The translations under genes were made by a program, and so were the position numbers. From assembly GCA_023078685.1 (NCBI GenBank), contig JALGAS010000004.1, positions 6,138,001 to 6,202,000 of the forward strand: 64,000 nt of DNA, in the 5' to 3' direction. The notes below the pieces were generated by a model. The model saw nothing but the letters and a program-made list of their open reading frames with translations, did no database searches and was not told where the DNA came from. The stretch's first letter is position 1; every line of letters starts with the position of its first letter. The DNA is from Neopestalotiopsis rosae. Taxonomy: Eukaryota; Ascomycota; Sordariomycetes; Amphisphaeriales; Sporocadaceae. Below, in pieces: positions 33,974-45,178 of the stretch.

Positions 33974-35384
33974 AGTCTACCGCCTTGATCTGTCCAAGTC
34001 AGAAAATCGGACCTGATTGGAAGCTCTCTCGCATCGAAAAATGACACGAACGGCCGAAAAGACCTTACAGCCTGGCCCGGTTTCGAGCGAGTCTGGATTA
34101 TCTTAAAGAAAGGACTTTATGAAGGACCACATGGAATTCGAGGCCAACCGTGGAATGGTGGTGATGGCTGTAGGAAGAGGGTCGAATGTTCGATCGGCCT
34201 AAATCGGAAGTCTTAGGCTGTGGATGAAGTCAATGCTGCAGGCTTTGGACGTTGGAATCAGGTGAAGTGTTGGGTTGATTAGTTTTTTGTTTGATGGAAA
34301 GATTGGTAAGAAATGATTACCATGGTTGAGAAAAAACCGCCTCAATGCAGCAAATGGCAGTAGAACAATCAAACGAGAAAGGGCTTCAAACGAGGAAAAA
34401 TCCGCTTTATAAGCGGATCCAAGCAATCCCCAGAGGCCAGACTAGAATAATCACTTTGGGGACTACCTCCCGGCAGTAGAGCGTTTGTCGAGCCAGTTGC
34501 GTCAGAAGTCAAAGTTTGAATGTCGAGAGAAAGGCGGACTATTCCGGAACGAAGTGGCTAGGCTTGTAGCCGCGAGAGAAAGTGGAAAGGAGTAGCACAC
34601 GGTAACTTTAGTTGGATATTAATGCCTAGTTCTATCTGTGTTGACCGACGTCAAGAAGAGATACTAAATTCTCACAGTGAGGATGTTCATGTCATGCACA
34701 ACAGTGTTCAAACATCGCCGACCGGGTTTCTACACGATGCTGTGCAAACTTTTAGTATGAGGCAATGAATGAAGTAGGTAATTGTATATAGACTACTGAT
34801 CGGCTGATGAACAGATGGTCAAATAGGGTGACAGTGTGTTCACCGTCTGCAGTTGTCGAATATCTAATAATAAGTTTGAAAACAGTATTGTTGTAACATT
34901 GTTCTTGAAGAAGAGGTGAACAAAAGTGCCGACGACGTGTGCAGTCACTTATTTTGTCATACAAAAGGGATCATTATCTTTTGTGTGTAAGTCAAAATAT
35001 GGATCAAAACTGATCGCGACCATAATCAGTATTTCGGCGACTATATTACACAGCATTTCCCACCTCGGTCACCAAATAGACTTTCCGTCTAGAACGATTA
35101 AGCTTAATTTTAGCGCATCCTACAAGCAATTTGGCGCATTGGCCTCTGAAATTATAGGCATTACAGTACTACTCTAGTTGCCGAGTGGAGCTGAGATTTT
35201 GGCATTCACTCTGGCCAAGATTCGATTTGGGACAAGATTTGCGAATCGGAGGATCATGAACTCATTCCATTACATCAAAAGGCTATCGCTATCCAAGGTA
35301 TAATTATAATATAATGTCCAAACGCCATATATGAGGTCGCTCGCCAACCAAAAAATCCCCACAGATATTTCCGTTTCTCTCTAT
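33974..35384. other. 1.4 kb intergenic stretch
   Basis: It contains the 5' flank of the RING1 gene and the 3' flank of the repeat protein. It looks AT-rich by eye between 34.7 and 35.3 kb. No gene was recognised. Confidence 0.35.
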
Positions 35385-36317
35385 TTACAGCATCGCCATG
35401 CCGACCACGAAGCCAGCCAAGAGGCCACCGACAGCAGGGGTCGCAGCGACACCGGCATTGCCTCCGGTTGTCGAGGTGGCGCTTCCTGCTGCGCTGCCAG
35501 CCGCGTCCGTAGCACTGGATACAACTCCAGTGACACCAGTAGAGAGAGTGGAAGCAACACCGCCAGCACCAGATGTAATGGTAGAGAGGATCTCGCTACC
35601 GTCAGAGGTGATGGTGGAAACAACTGCTCCAGCGCCAGAGGTGATTGTTGATAGAATCTCACTACCGTCCGAAGTGATGGTGGAGACGACGGCACCGGCG
35701 CCAGAAGTAATGGTGCTGAGGATCTCGCTGCCATCCGAGGTGATTGTGGTAACAACGCCGCCAACGCCAGATGTGATGGTTGACAAGATTTCACTGCCGT
35801 CTGAGGTAATAGTTGTAACGACACCACCAACACCAGAAGTGATAGTTGACAGGATCTCGCTGCCGTCCGAGGTAATAGTTGTAACTACGCCCCCAACAGC
35901 CGAGGTCACAGCGCCTCCAGCAGAAGTGGCAGCATCTCCAGCGGAAGAGGCAGCACTGCCAGCAGCATCGGCATAGCTCCAACCGCAGGAGGTCAGGATC
36001 TCAGCAAGGTCTAGCAACTACAGGTTAGTCTGTGTCTTGTTTCTCATTAGATGTTTAAACATACTGCTGTCAGGGTCGTTCTGGCCGTTGGAAATGGAGC
36101 ATGCCGCGCAGTACATCAGCTCGTTTCTCGCGCCGGCACCGCAGATGCATTGGCGTTCCTCGGCATCGCTGCTGGTCTGCTCAGCACATGTGGAGGACAG
36201 ACTGACGGCATAGTTGCACTGGTCCGAGCAAGCTCCGGGAAAGTCGGCAGCATTGAGAGTGTTGGCAGCTGCGACAGTGGCAAGGGTAAGCAACCCAGCG
36301 ACGGCGTTGAAGTGCAT
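35385..36317 (-). CDS. GPI-type cysteine-rich surface protein with tandem repeats
   Basis: Two exons (36317-36065 and 36010-35385) are joined across a 54-nt GTATGT...CTAAC...CTAG intron, giving 292 residues. The acceptor is the second AG after the branch point, because only it keeps the frame. A signal peptide (residues 1-18, MHFNAVAGLLTLATVAAA) precedes a domain with eight cysteines (GACSDQC, STC, QCIC, YCAAC) ending in SCGW. Then comes an Ala/Ser/Gly linker and five 22-residue repeats (GGVVTTITSDGSEILSTITS plus GV or GA). The end is a Ser/Thr-rich stretch and a hydrophobic tail (VGGLLAGFVVGMAML), the layout of a GPI-anchored wall protein. Function unknown; adhesion or wall structure is inference. 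Confidence 0.85.
35565..35894 (-). repeat. Five tandem 66-bp coding repeats
   Basis: Five in-frame 66-bp units encode the 22-residue repeat of the GPI-type protein. Units differ mainly at third codon positions, while the peptide core ITSDGSEILSTITSG is unchanged in all five. Confidence 0.9.
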
Positions 36318-37849
36318 CTTGGCGGAAGTGTTGGTGGTGTTGATATAGGGTGGTGAAGATATGGCACTCTGTCGCGTCGGGATCGATACTGATGATACTG
36401 CTGGAGGTATTATCAAACTCAATGGGCAGCCGACCTTGCCTTTATGTACAACCCAGGAGCTGAGCTAGCCGTGCCTCCATGGTCAAGACTACGTAAGGTA
36501 GGAAAGTCGCGTCGAATTTGTCCTGGCAACCAGCCATGCACGCAGGATTCCATTGTACGATACCACGATTCCCTGCTTTCTTTGCAACGCTGGCCAGGAA
36601 CGCAAAGGTACGTTGGTGCTGGTATCGTCAGCCAAGACTGTACAACAAACAAGCTCCATGGTCTGTTTCCAGGTCATTGCAGGTCACTTCCAAGGTTAGC
36701 ATCCCTGCATGGAGCAAATGGAGACCAGGGCTCGCCAGGCCACCGGGGGAGAGGCCCTGTAAATCCACAGCCGAGTCCCGTTAGGCTCGCTCCTCTGTCC
36801 GTGCGACTACGTTGACCGGCACTTTGACGAGGACAAAAACAGTCTGAATTAAGAATGGAGAAACGCCAAGTCATGCTTTGATCTTCAATGTTCATTGACA
36901 AAGCCAGAAGGAAAAAGGCAATACTATGGAGCCTGGAATTGCTGGGATTTTCTTCTAGATCCATTGTGTCCCCGCTGACACGATGAGAGAGTTGCGGTAT
37001 GAAATAAGGAGAAGACGCGGTCTAGAAGCGCTGTGCAACGAGCGCGCCGTTGCATCGCCTGTTCTGCACGGTTATGACGTATCGCACGGCGCGACTCGTT
37101 AAATGAGAATTCCAATCATCCGATGGGAACAAATTGGGCATGACAAGACGAGGATGCGACTTTGTGGCTGCAATTAAACAAGTGAGTACCAAATGCGTGC
37201 CATGACATGATGAATCGTCCTGATACTTCCAAGAATCCCATGAGGACAAAAAGGAACCAAGGAAATCTTGCGTGCATATGATGAAACACCTGTGGCTGGT
37301 AGCTGCTCAGCTTGTATTCGCGAGGATTCGGAGCGTGTGTAACTTCAATCCTGGGATTTTCCCCGCGCCAAGAAGTTCCATGTAAGGCTTTCAGCTCGTG
37401 CGCGCATCTAATCAGTGATCTAGGCACTGCTTCTAGTGTGCTGAATTTATGGTTAAACGGCAAATCACAGCGCTTGTACCAGGAACAGCGTCAACGGCGC
37501 TTCGTACATGATTTGCCAATAAGATTGCACATTTTTGCATCGAGAAATCTTGACGGGCCGACGGACACATGAAACTGTAGCTGATTGTTCGTCCATACTG
37601 AACCGCTTCTTTACCCACCGCTGACCTCATTGAGGGTCTTGACGATTGCGGGATTTCTGCTAAATGATGCTACTCTACTGTGTGGACAAACAGAGCATTG
37701 ACGATCCTGTCAAAATAGCGGTCGCTTCCTGAGCACAATGCATTTCCACAGATCCTGCAGCGAGAGGATCTCGCGAGTGGTACTGCTAAGCCTAGAAGTC
37801 TGTGCCAGGTAGGTACAAGTATAACATCCTATTGCCATGATGCGACTGA
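36318..37849. other. 1.5 kb intergenic stretch
   Basis: This is the 5' flank of the repeat protein and the 3' flank of the acetyltransferase. Several overlapping short frames on both strands show no motif. Confidence 0.35.
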
Positions 37850-38326
37850 TCATGATAAGTTCCTTCGAAAATACACGCGCTCGTACGGACCTTCAGTTCG
37901 ACGCTCTGTTTCAATGAACCCTAGTTTATTGTAAAGACCAATGTTTTCAAACATCTTCACATTGGTGAATAAGGTGAGGGCTCCGAGTCCCTTGGAGCGC
38001 GCCACCGCCTCGGCGTGATCCATCAGCAGGCGACCGTAGCCGCGCCCTTGCGCCAAGGGATCTACGACGACATTGTTGATCTTGACGGATCCTTGAGTGT
38101 CGTCTACTGACAGGATGATGGACCCAACGGTACTGCCTTTGTCGCCATTGCGCAGGACATAGACATCCTGCGTCTTCAAGAGTTGCCTATAATCGGCAAG
38201 CATCGGGGCTGGTGGTGTGCCAATGCGTTCGACGTATTTCGAGTAGGCAGCCTTGACAATGGCCTCTAAGCCCGGAACGTCGTCTGGCGTAGCGCGGTCG
38301 ATGGTCGTTTCGGTACGAGAAGTCAT
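37850..38326 (-). CDS. GNAT-family N-acetyltransferase
   Basis: Single exon of 158 residues from the ATG at 38326; frames further upstream read as leader. The GNAT fold is visible: IDRATPDDVPGLEAIVKAAY (beta1-alpha1), TVGSIILSVDD (beta3), VKINNVVVDPLAQGRGYGRLLMDHAE with the acetyl-CoA pyrophosphate loop QGRGYG, and LTLFTNVKMFENIGLYNKLGFIETER, the C-terminal motif B with YNKLGF. The acyl acceptor is unknown; small amines, amino acids or xenobiotics are common. It is probably cytosolic, and its length is normal for a stand-alone GNAT. Confidence 0.9.
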   Translation of the reverse strand: MTSRTETTIDRATPDDVPGLEAIVKAAYSKYVERIGTPPAPMLADYRQLLKTQDVYVLRNGDKGSTVGSIILSVDDTQGSVKINNVVVDPLAQGRGYGRLLMDHAEAVARSKGLGALTLFTNVKMFENIGLYNKLGFIETERRTEGPYERVYFRRNLS

Positions 38327-39265
38327 CTTGATAAACAAGACTTCGGTGAGGAAAGTTATCAGTATGCAATTCAAGTCTCGTTGTGGCAGTACACTATCAC
38401 CGTTCATTTGAGATGGAATCGGGGACCTTGGGTGCGAGTCACACGGCAATGCTTAGCGGCCGGCAGCGGCCTCTCTGCCATTCCATACAGGGCAATCCGG
38501 CCGCATGATTGCTTGGCACTTGCGATGGCCACCGACAAGAGGTAGGTACACGCTCGTTCAACGTCCAATATGAACTTGCAGAGCGGCACAGGCAGCAACA
38601 AAAAAAAAAGAACCGAACCAGTCACTGCCTGTATAAACTTGAGTCTGAGATTGGTCTCCTGCAATTCTCGTTAGTCTCCGCCGCTGCTGCACATAATATT
38701 CTAGTTTACCAGGCCCGTTAGTAGGGAATCTTGTAGTCCATGGTTCTGCGCTCTTGCTCATGCCCCGCCACGTCGCTGTAGGCTGCCATAGTGGGGTGAT
38801 TGCGACGGGCACGCCTGGAATCCCGCTCCAAAACATATTTCGGCAGGTACAGCATAGCCCACCACAAAACATGTTCTGGAAAATACTTTCGTCGTTGTCA
38901 TCAGCCTCATGTAGGTAACAAGTAACAAAAATGATGGCGTTGAAATGACTCTTCTTCGATGTCAGTATCGCTGCACACCGATCTATCTAGCCTGCCACGA
39001 CCAAAAGTCCCATGCAATCCATAATAAGATCAAATTGATGATGTCCATTCCGTACGCCTTGAATGTATATCCATCCCATCGTGTTGTACGCGCCCCACGG
39101 TTCAGTTCCGCAAGGCTCCGATGACAGTGTGTATCCACATGCTAAGATTACTATATCGATGTGGTATTGGGAGAAGAATTGTGGGCAAAAAAAAAAAATA
39201 AAAATAAAAAAAAAGACACATGAGAATATCTGTTTATGCAAACCATGGAATATATATTTTCTTAT
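38327..39265. other. Intergenic, 5' of GNAT gene and 3' of dead P450
   Basis: 0.94 kb without a gene. An A-rich low-complexity run lies at about 39187-39214. Confidence 0.35.
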
Positions 39266-40446
39266 TTCAGTCGTTCCAAAATGGATCATAATATCACGCG
39301 GTCGCATTGTCAACCTCAGATTCTCTATAGTGAATGAGCTCACGTTGCTCAAAATAGAAAAGTTTCGTATGATCTACACCAAAATAGTCTTGATCTCGTA
39401 AAACGCGAATTGCCGACCAATGCAGATACGTGGACCGTTCGAGAATGTTGCAAAAGCTTATGGTGATGATTGCTCCTCTGTCAGATTGTCCCAGCGGTCC
39501 GGCTTCAATGATTCTGCATCCTCACCCCAGATCAAGGGGTTCAAGGACGTGACGGCTGCAACAATCTCGAATGACGCATCTTTGGGAATATGAACGCTGC
39601 CAACCATAACGTTGCTACCTGCGTGGCGATATATAGTGGTTGCTGTAATCAAATAAGCATTGGATCGCACAGTAATCCATAAAAGGGCATCTCACCTGGC
39701 GAATACAGACGCAAAGGCTCCTTGACGAAATTATTCAGATGAACAAAACTGTCCAAGTCGCCAAACGTGAAACTCGATTCATTGTTAATGACGCCATGCA
39801 TTTTTTCGCGTAACTTGTATTGAATGTCTTGATGTATCGCCAAAATGTACAGACTCCATGATAGACAATTCCCAGAGGTGTCGTGCCCAGCGCCAAGGAA
39901 TTGCATGAGCTTGATACAAGATACATCAACCCAATGTATCCCAACATGTATTGCTGTATTTCATGGAATAGATGAACCGACATTGATAAGGTACTCAACT
40001 TACAAGGCCAGTTGTATGTGCATTTGGAATACTCTCAGCAGACCAGCCGGGCATGCTTTCCTCGATTGACGGGCGTATCGGGGAACTGTTTCATCAATTG
40101 GACGTACAACGCGGCTGGTGAATCAGCGTTGATCAAGTTTAAGGCCTGGCCAAAGAAGCAGTGGTTCCCCTATTGAGCGAATATCAGTTCTCTAGTATGA
40201 TAGCAGGTGTTTCCGAGCGACGCGACAGAGATCTGGATTGGGCAACTGACGGAGCGGTGAGAAATATCTATGGTATAAGAACATGCAATAAGTCTTAATC
40301 AACATATGCAGGACGAAAAAGCTGACAGCAGGGGAATGTGCAGATCTCACGACATCGAGTAGGGCCGATCCTAGGCTTTGAGACTGTTCGTTGGAACAGC
40401 CGTTTTTAATCACCGTCCAGAGAACAGCAGCCCCTGCGCAGCGCAT
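39266..40446 (-). pseudogene. Cytochrome P450 pseudogene
   Basis: P450 blocks occur in order on the minus strand. N-terminal YHRYFSPLRQLPNP is near 40240; NHCFFGQALNLINADSPAALY near 40160-40100; I-helix LMQFLGAGHDTSGNCLSW near 39900; the ExxR-type VKEPLRLYSP near 39720, then a GTGAGA...TACAG intron; DRWDNLTEEQSS; heme loop FSNGPRICIG near 39440; and C-terminal FTIENLRLTMRPRD. TAA (39458-39460) sits where the aromatic residue before AFATFSNGPRICIG belongs, and TAG (39374-39376) lies 3' of the heme loop. Between the second block and the I-helix a normal P450 has some 180-200 residues, but only a short segment remains. The gene cannot give a working enzyme. The family is a class II fungal type, undetermined. 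Confidence 0.88.
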
Positions 40447-41528
40447 AAATCTATGGTACTGGGTCTGTTGCTGAGGCTGGAGCTTTGAGAAGGGTGGAAC
40501 AGGGTTCTTTCATTTCTCTAGCACTAATATCTACCCCGAGTATGCTTTTATGAGTAAATGCACCCTATTCTGAAGAACTGCGCCTAATATGCTACCTAAA
40601 TCAATTGTAAAGACCCAAGTTTATGCCCGCTGTAGCCAAGCTTGACTGCAAATCGGTGTGCTCGTCGTTGGAAGCATCACTACCAGGATGGACCAAGGAA
40701 TTCAATGTTTGTAAGTCTGAAGCGTTTAGCTACTATTTTGTGTTCAATTTTGGGCATTCATTCTTTCTTTTCCAAATAGTTTGCCTGCTGTGCAACGTGA
40801 AAACGGTTCCTATTATACTGATCGAGGAAAATTTGTTACGCGTTTTGCGATGCCAAGTGGCGAAGTAGGTGTGGCCGGGTGAGCAAGTACGTGTTACGCC
40901 AAAACTTGACGAGCTCCCGATGAGAATATGAATAGCCTATAGAAATTAAGGGTCATAAAATACCCGAGTTAGCCGGCGATGACTTGGGAAATTGAAGGAT
41001 TGTCTTTTCGACTTCCAATATTACCTACGCTCCTAAGATGTTCAAACATTCAGGAACATTCGAAACAGTCTCGCAGACCAGTATCATAGATGGATCGTAA
41101 AAAAATTCATTCATTAAATCCCCAATGTGGACGATTCATTGTCTCCTTCCGTCACAAAAGAAGCAATGGTCCATGGCTAAGCAGCTGCGACTATCAAATA
41201 TCGGTTAACTTTATCAGGAAGTCCAAATCAGAACAGCTTCGAGTCGATTGATAATGCTTATCATGACCGCTTTGACAGTTGTGAGAGCGGATTTAGATGC
41301 CCATTAGTGCAATTCTCGTACATCCATTCACTCACATAGGTGACACGAGTGACGTTTGGCATTGTGGTAGAAGCGGAAGGTCCGAAGAGTGGGGTAGAAG
41401 CCCGATGAAGCCATCGGATTGCCGATGCCTCCTGTAAGTGGCAATGCGTACAACTATAATAATCAAGAACTGTCTGAGAAGATGAATCGAGTGAGTTAGC
41501 TGTAATTATCAGCCTTTGGTAAATAAAC
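40447..41528. other. 1.1 kb between dead P450 and dioxygenase
   Basis: Divergent 5' flanks. No gene was recognised; frames are short. Confidence 0.35.
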
Positions 41529-42686
41529 ATGGGTTCAACAGATATCACCGAGTCAGATCGGGGCCGTCCTCAACCTTGGAAAGCACAAGATGTCCACCGT
41601 GACACGTCCTGGGCTATACGCCTTGCTCCCGAACAAGCGGATGGTTTCACTTCAGCTCTCAAGCATGCGAAGCAAGTCAACAAGCCTCTTCTTGAGATGA
41701 TCCGAGAAGACTATCCTTTGCCCGATGCTTCACGGCATGCGCTTGAACGGGCCATCGAGACGACACAAGGTCGTTGGGGTATGTGTCTTGTCAAAGGTTT
41801 TCCTACAGATGAATGGAATGAAGCAGATATGCGTCTAGCGTACTGGGGCATGAGTCTTTATATGGGTGTGGCAAGAACACAGAACCGTGCCAGTGAGGTC
41901 ATCAACGATGTGCGAGACGCTGGCGGAAGCTACAAAGTGAAGGGCGGCCGTGGGTACAATACAAATGCCGAGCTGGATTTTCACCAAGACTCGGCCGACG
42001 TGGTATCTCTGCTCTGCCGGCGTACTGCCAAGTCTGGAGGTACCAGCAAGGTCCTGAGCTCAATTGCTCTGCGAGATCGTGTCCGTGAATTGCGCCCCGA
42101 TCTCGTTCCTGTGTTACAGGCCAACAATTGGTTTCACAGCTTTCAAGGCCACCAGGACTCTACACAGCCAGAATTCTACCGCTGCCCAATTTTCGGCAAC
42201 GATGGCGAACAATTTTGCGCCCGTGCAAATCGCAAAAATACGCTTGCTGCGCAGAGCGATTTTCCTGAAGTTCCTCGGCTGACAGCGCAGCAAACGGAAG
42301 CTCTGGACCTTTTGGATTCCATCATGCCCTCGGAGGAGTACTGCTACTCTATGGAGTTGGAGAAGGGTGACATGCAGCTATTAAATAGCTTCGTGACTCT
42401 GCATTCAAGAACTTCATTTGAGGATTTTGAAGACGCAGATCAGAAACGGCATTTGATGCGCCTGTGGCTGTCCATCCCCACCTCGATGCCACTGCCCACG
42501 GAATGGGCAGAATACTGGGGCGACATCAGAGCTGGATCTGTCAGAGGGGGCTATAGGGGGACTGCCATCACTTCACAATTCTTAGAATATGAGAAGCGGC
42601 AATCAGAGGTCATGAAAATGGCGTTCACTCCCTGGAAGCCCTTGATCCAGAAAGAGGAAATGGCCGCAATTTTGCAGGTATCGTGA
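41529..42686 (+). CDS. TauD/TfdA-type Fe(II)/2-oxoglutarate dioxygenase
   Basis: Single exon of 385 residues from the ATG at 41529. The facial triad is visible: H152 and D154 in LDFHQDSADVV and H292 in SFVTLHSRTSFED. R311 in HLMRLWLS is the likely 2-oxoglutarate carboxylate ligand. The N-terminal part ends in a helical segment before GRWGMCLVKGFP, as usual for TauD-like folds. Such enzymes hydroxylate small acids, amino acids or sulfonates, or serve in secondary metabolism; the substrate cannot be told here. It lies 1.1 kb from a dead P450 and 0.6 kb upstream of a PEP-mutase/isocitrate-lyase family gene on the same strand. A shared catabolic role is possible but unproven. Confidence 0.88.
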   Translation: MGSTDITESDRGRPQPWKAQDVHRDTSWAIRLAPEQADGFTSALKHAKQVNKPLLEMIREDYPLPDASRHALERAIETTQGRWGMCLVKGFPTDEWNEADMRLAYWGMSLYMGVARTQNRASEVINDVRDAGGSYKVKGGRGYNTNAELDFHQDSADVVSLLCRRTAKSGGTSKVLSSIALRDRVRELRPDLVPVLQANNWFHSFQGHQDSTQPEFYRCPIFGNDGEQFCARANRKNTLAAQSDFPEVPRLTAQQTEALDLLDSIMPSEEYCYSMELEKGDMQLLNSFVTLHSRTSFEDFEDADQKRHLMRLWLSIPTSMPLPTEWAEYWGDIRAGSVRGGYRGTAITSQFLEYEKRQSEVMKMAFTPWKPLIQKEEMAAILQVS

Positions 42687-43293
42687 TGATAAATACATGA
42701 TAATTCCATTAGGATCCAACTGTCAATTCAACTCATCTTAGACTTTTGAATCATGTAACACGAAGTGTTCGGGTAAATCGGAGCAGTGTTCGAGGAGGAT
42801 GCTCGGACGGATTCTTTCATGCATGACGAATGCATATGCTATAGAATCGAGATGTTCGTGCTTGACTGGATATGTTCATCCGTCTCGGTTCCGCTTCACA
42901 CGCACGTGGTCGGACATCCGACTGAAGCGTTGCGGCACCGATGTCCAAGTGGTGGCAAATGCAATGTCCAAGGATAATCGAGACACGCCCATTGATGTAC
43001 AATCCGCGGACATAAGCTATTCCAGCAGCTATCCATGGCCTAGCCAGGTTCTCCGCAGAATATGTCCCCCGCATTCAACGCCTATAGCATGCCATGTGGC
43101 GATGACTGTACACCCGATGCACCAATGGGCCGGATCATCCGAACTGTTCCTATAATCCATGAAGGTTGTTAGGCGGAACGGATCCGCATACTGCTGGTTT
43201 TGAGCTATTATGGTCTGGTCAAACACTATTTATACAATTTGTAACGACCTCGTCAACGCTGCTGCATGGACAATCAACGATATCCCCGGCATC
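42687..43293. other. Spacer before the lyase gene
   Basis: 0.6 kb; 3' flank of the dioxygenase and promoter of the downstream gene. Nothing else seen. Confidence 0.35.
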
Positions 43294-44526
43294 ATGTCAG
43301 CGACCCAGACTACAATGAGTGGCGCTGATGAGGTTTACATGAAACCATCGACCAGGCTTCGTAAACTTCTGTCTCATGAGGGTGTCTGCATTCAGGCACC
43401 GGGGGTCTACGATGGCATCTGCGCGCGTATCGCCATAGAACAAGGCTTTCAGGTTATGGTGAGTCTTTCGACTCATTTGCCCAAATTGAGCAAGATTGAA
43501 TTCAATGCAGTATCAATCTGGAGCAATGACAACAGCAGCACGACTAGGACGAGCTGATTTGGCATTTGCTTCATTGAATGACTTTGCGCTGAACGCTCAA
43601 ATGATCGCCAACATTGACCCACGAGTACCGCTCATTGCCGACGCGGATACGGGCTTTGGTTCTCCTCCAAATATTGCCCGCATGGTACAGATGTACGATC
43701 AGTGTGGTGTTGCCGGATTCCATATTGAAGACCAGGTAACCAATAAGAGATGTGGTCATCTTGAAGGCAAGCAGCTTGTTGATATGGAGTAATTGATCCC
43801 GTTATCTCCAACCAATGTGAGATACACTGACATGATAACTAGGATATGGAAATCTAGAATACGGGCATGTGTGTTAGGACGAGAAGCCATTTATGGACAC
43901 AGCGATATAGTCATCATCGCAAGAACAGACGCTCTCGCTGTGGAGGGGTTTGAGTCTGCCTTAAACAGAGTATGGATCCTTGCACTAGCAGAGGATATCC
44001 ACCGACCAGGTTGACATTGACATTATCTCTAGCTCCTTGCTGCAAAGGAATGCGGTGCCGATATGGCCTTTTTAGAAGCCATTGAAACAGAGGAACAGAT
44101 CAAGTATGCTGTCCAGGTCTTGTCTCCAATGCCAGTAAGTTTCTCGATCACCTTCAAAACAATGATTCATCTGACGGCATAGCTCATGGTCAATTGCGTC
44201 TCTCTGGGGAAGACGCCATGGTTCCCGCCTAAGAAGCTTGCCGAGCTTGGTGTCAAGGCGAGTACTATGCACTACCAAGGGTGGGAATTTGACTTGAATA
44301 ATGCCACTGACAATCGTGCGAATAGCTGGCCATTTACCCTGGAGCGGCTGGGAAGACGGTAATACACGCAATTAGAAAATCATATAAGCTCTTGCTTGAT
44401 AAGGGTGAGGATGATGCTGCTGCCATGGGGCTTGAACCGCGTGGTTTCTTTGATGTCATGGGGCTGCAGAGGGAAATGGAGATTGACCGTCTGGCTGGGG
44501 GGAACGCTTTTGAGCGTGGGGCCTAG
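43294..44526 (+). CDS. Isocitrate-lyase/PEP-mutase superfamily enzyme (oxaloacetate hydrolase-like)
   Basis: Six exons (43294-43458, 43511-43788, 43843-43969, 44033-44134, 44183-44257, 44326-44526) splice in phase to 315 residues. Motifs in order: LLSHEGVCIQAPGVYDG; IADADTGFG with Mg-binding D99 and D101; FHIEDQ (E128); KRCGHLEGK, with catalytic C136 of the C-C lyase branch; DIVIIARTDAL; and the C-terminal ERGA end after EIDRLAGGNAF. Exon 5 must end AAG|GCGAGT, a GC-AG intron, to join LGVK to LAIYPGAAGK in frame. The closest named groups are oxaloacetate acetylhydrolase and dimethylmalate or methylisocitrate lyase-like enzymes, which cleave a C-C bond of a 2-oxo or hydroxy diacid. Which one is not decided. 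No peroxisomal tail (ends ERGA). Confidence 0.87.
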
Positions 44527-45178
44527 GAGATCGGAGAGATGATTCATCCAAGGCGCCAGTAGCTTGTGCTCCGGCGTGGCACAGGTTGTGAGTTCCTGGT
44601 AGATCAGGTATGAATCGTCTTCTTACAGGGTATCACCAAATTCTTGAACATGATCAAGGGCTGAAAATATTTCACTTGGGGCCCTAATCAATAAGGTTAT
44701 GGGGGAGAGGGCCCTGGGGCATGGCGTGTTGGGGAGGCACACCTTGTGGTTATAGCGAGCTCAACTGTAGCTACGCCTCACTCCAGCAGCTATCTCATAC
44801 CCGCCGCTGCCTAAGCTGCCCTAGTCTCTGTAATTCAGCGTCTTTTCTGCCCAGGTATAATGAATGACCACACTAGCGGGATGACATGTTCTAAACGCCG
44901 GGTGAGTCAAGCGCTGACGGTGATCCACCCAAGTCAAACCTCATTAAGTGAAAGTCCTCTCTGAACTGTCAGAGGATATAATAAGAACAACACTATGGAC
45001 CGCCAGGGTGGTCTCCATTGTGTTATTATCATCGCATCACGCGCTAAATCCCGTCCGTACTGTCTTTAATTCGAAAATCCCTTTCCAGTAATAATTGAAT
45101 ACAACAGTACCCAAGCCCATCGAGCATATTAATCAGTCAGTTGGAAAGTGAATATCAAGACGACTTTCCAAGACGATC
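44527..45178. other. Promoter region of the VWA-RBR gene
   Basis: 0.65 kb between same-strand genes; no other gene seen. Confidence 0.35.

Noticed and set aside
35398..35976. 192-residue plus-strand repetitive frame
   Set aside because: It is the antisense reading of the tandem-repeat GPI-type gene; the minus strand has signal peptide, splice sites and GPI tail.
39187..39214. A-rich run near the dead P450 as a retroposon tail
   Set aside because: The P450 remnant runs on the minus strand and keeps introns, so it is not a processed copy; the A-run is interrupted and low complexity.
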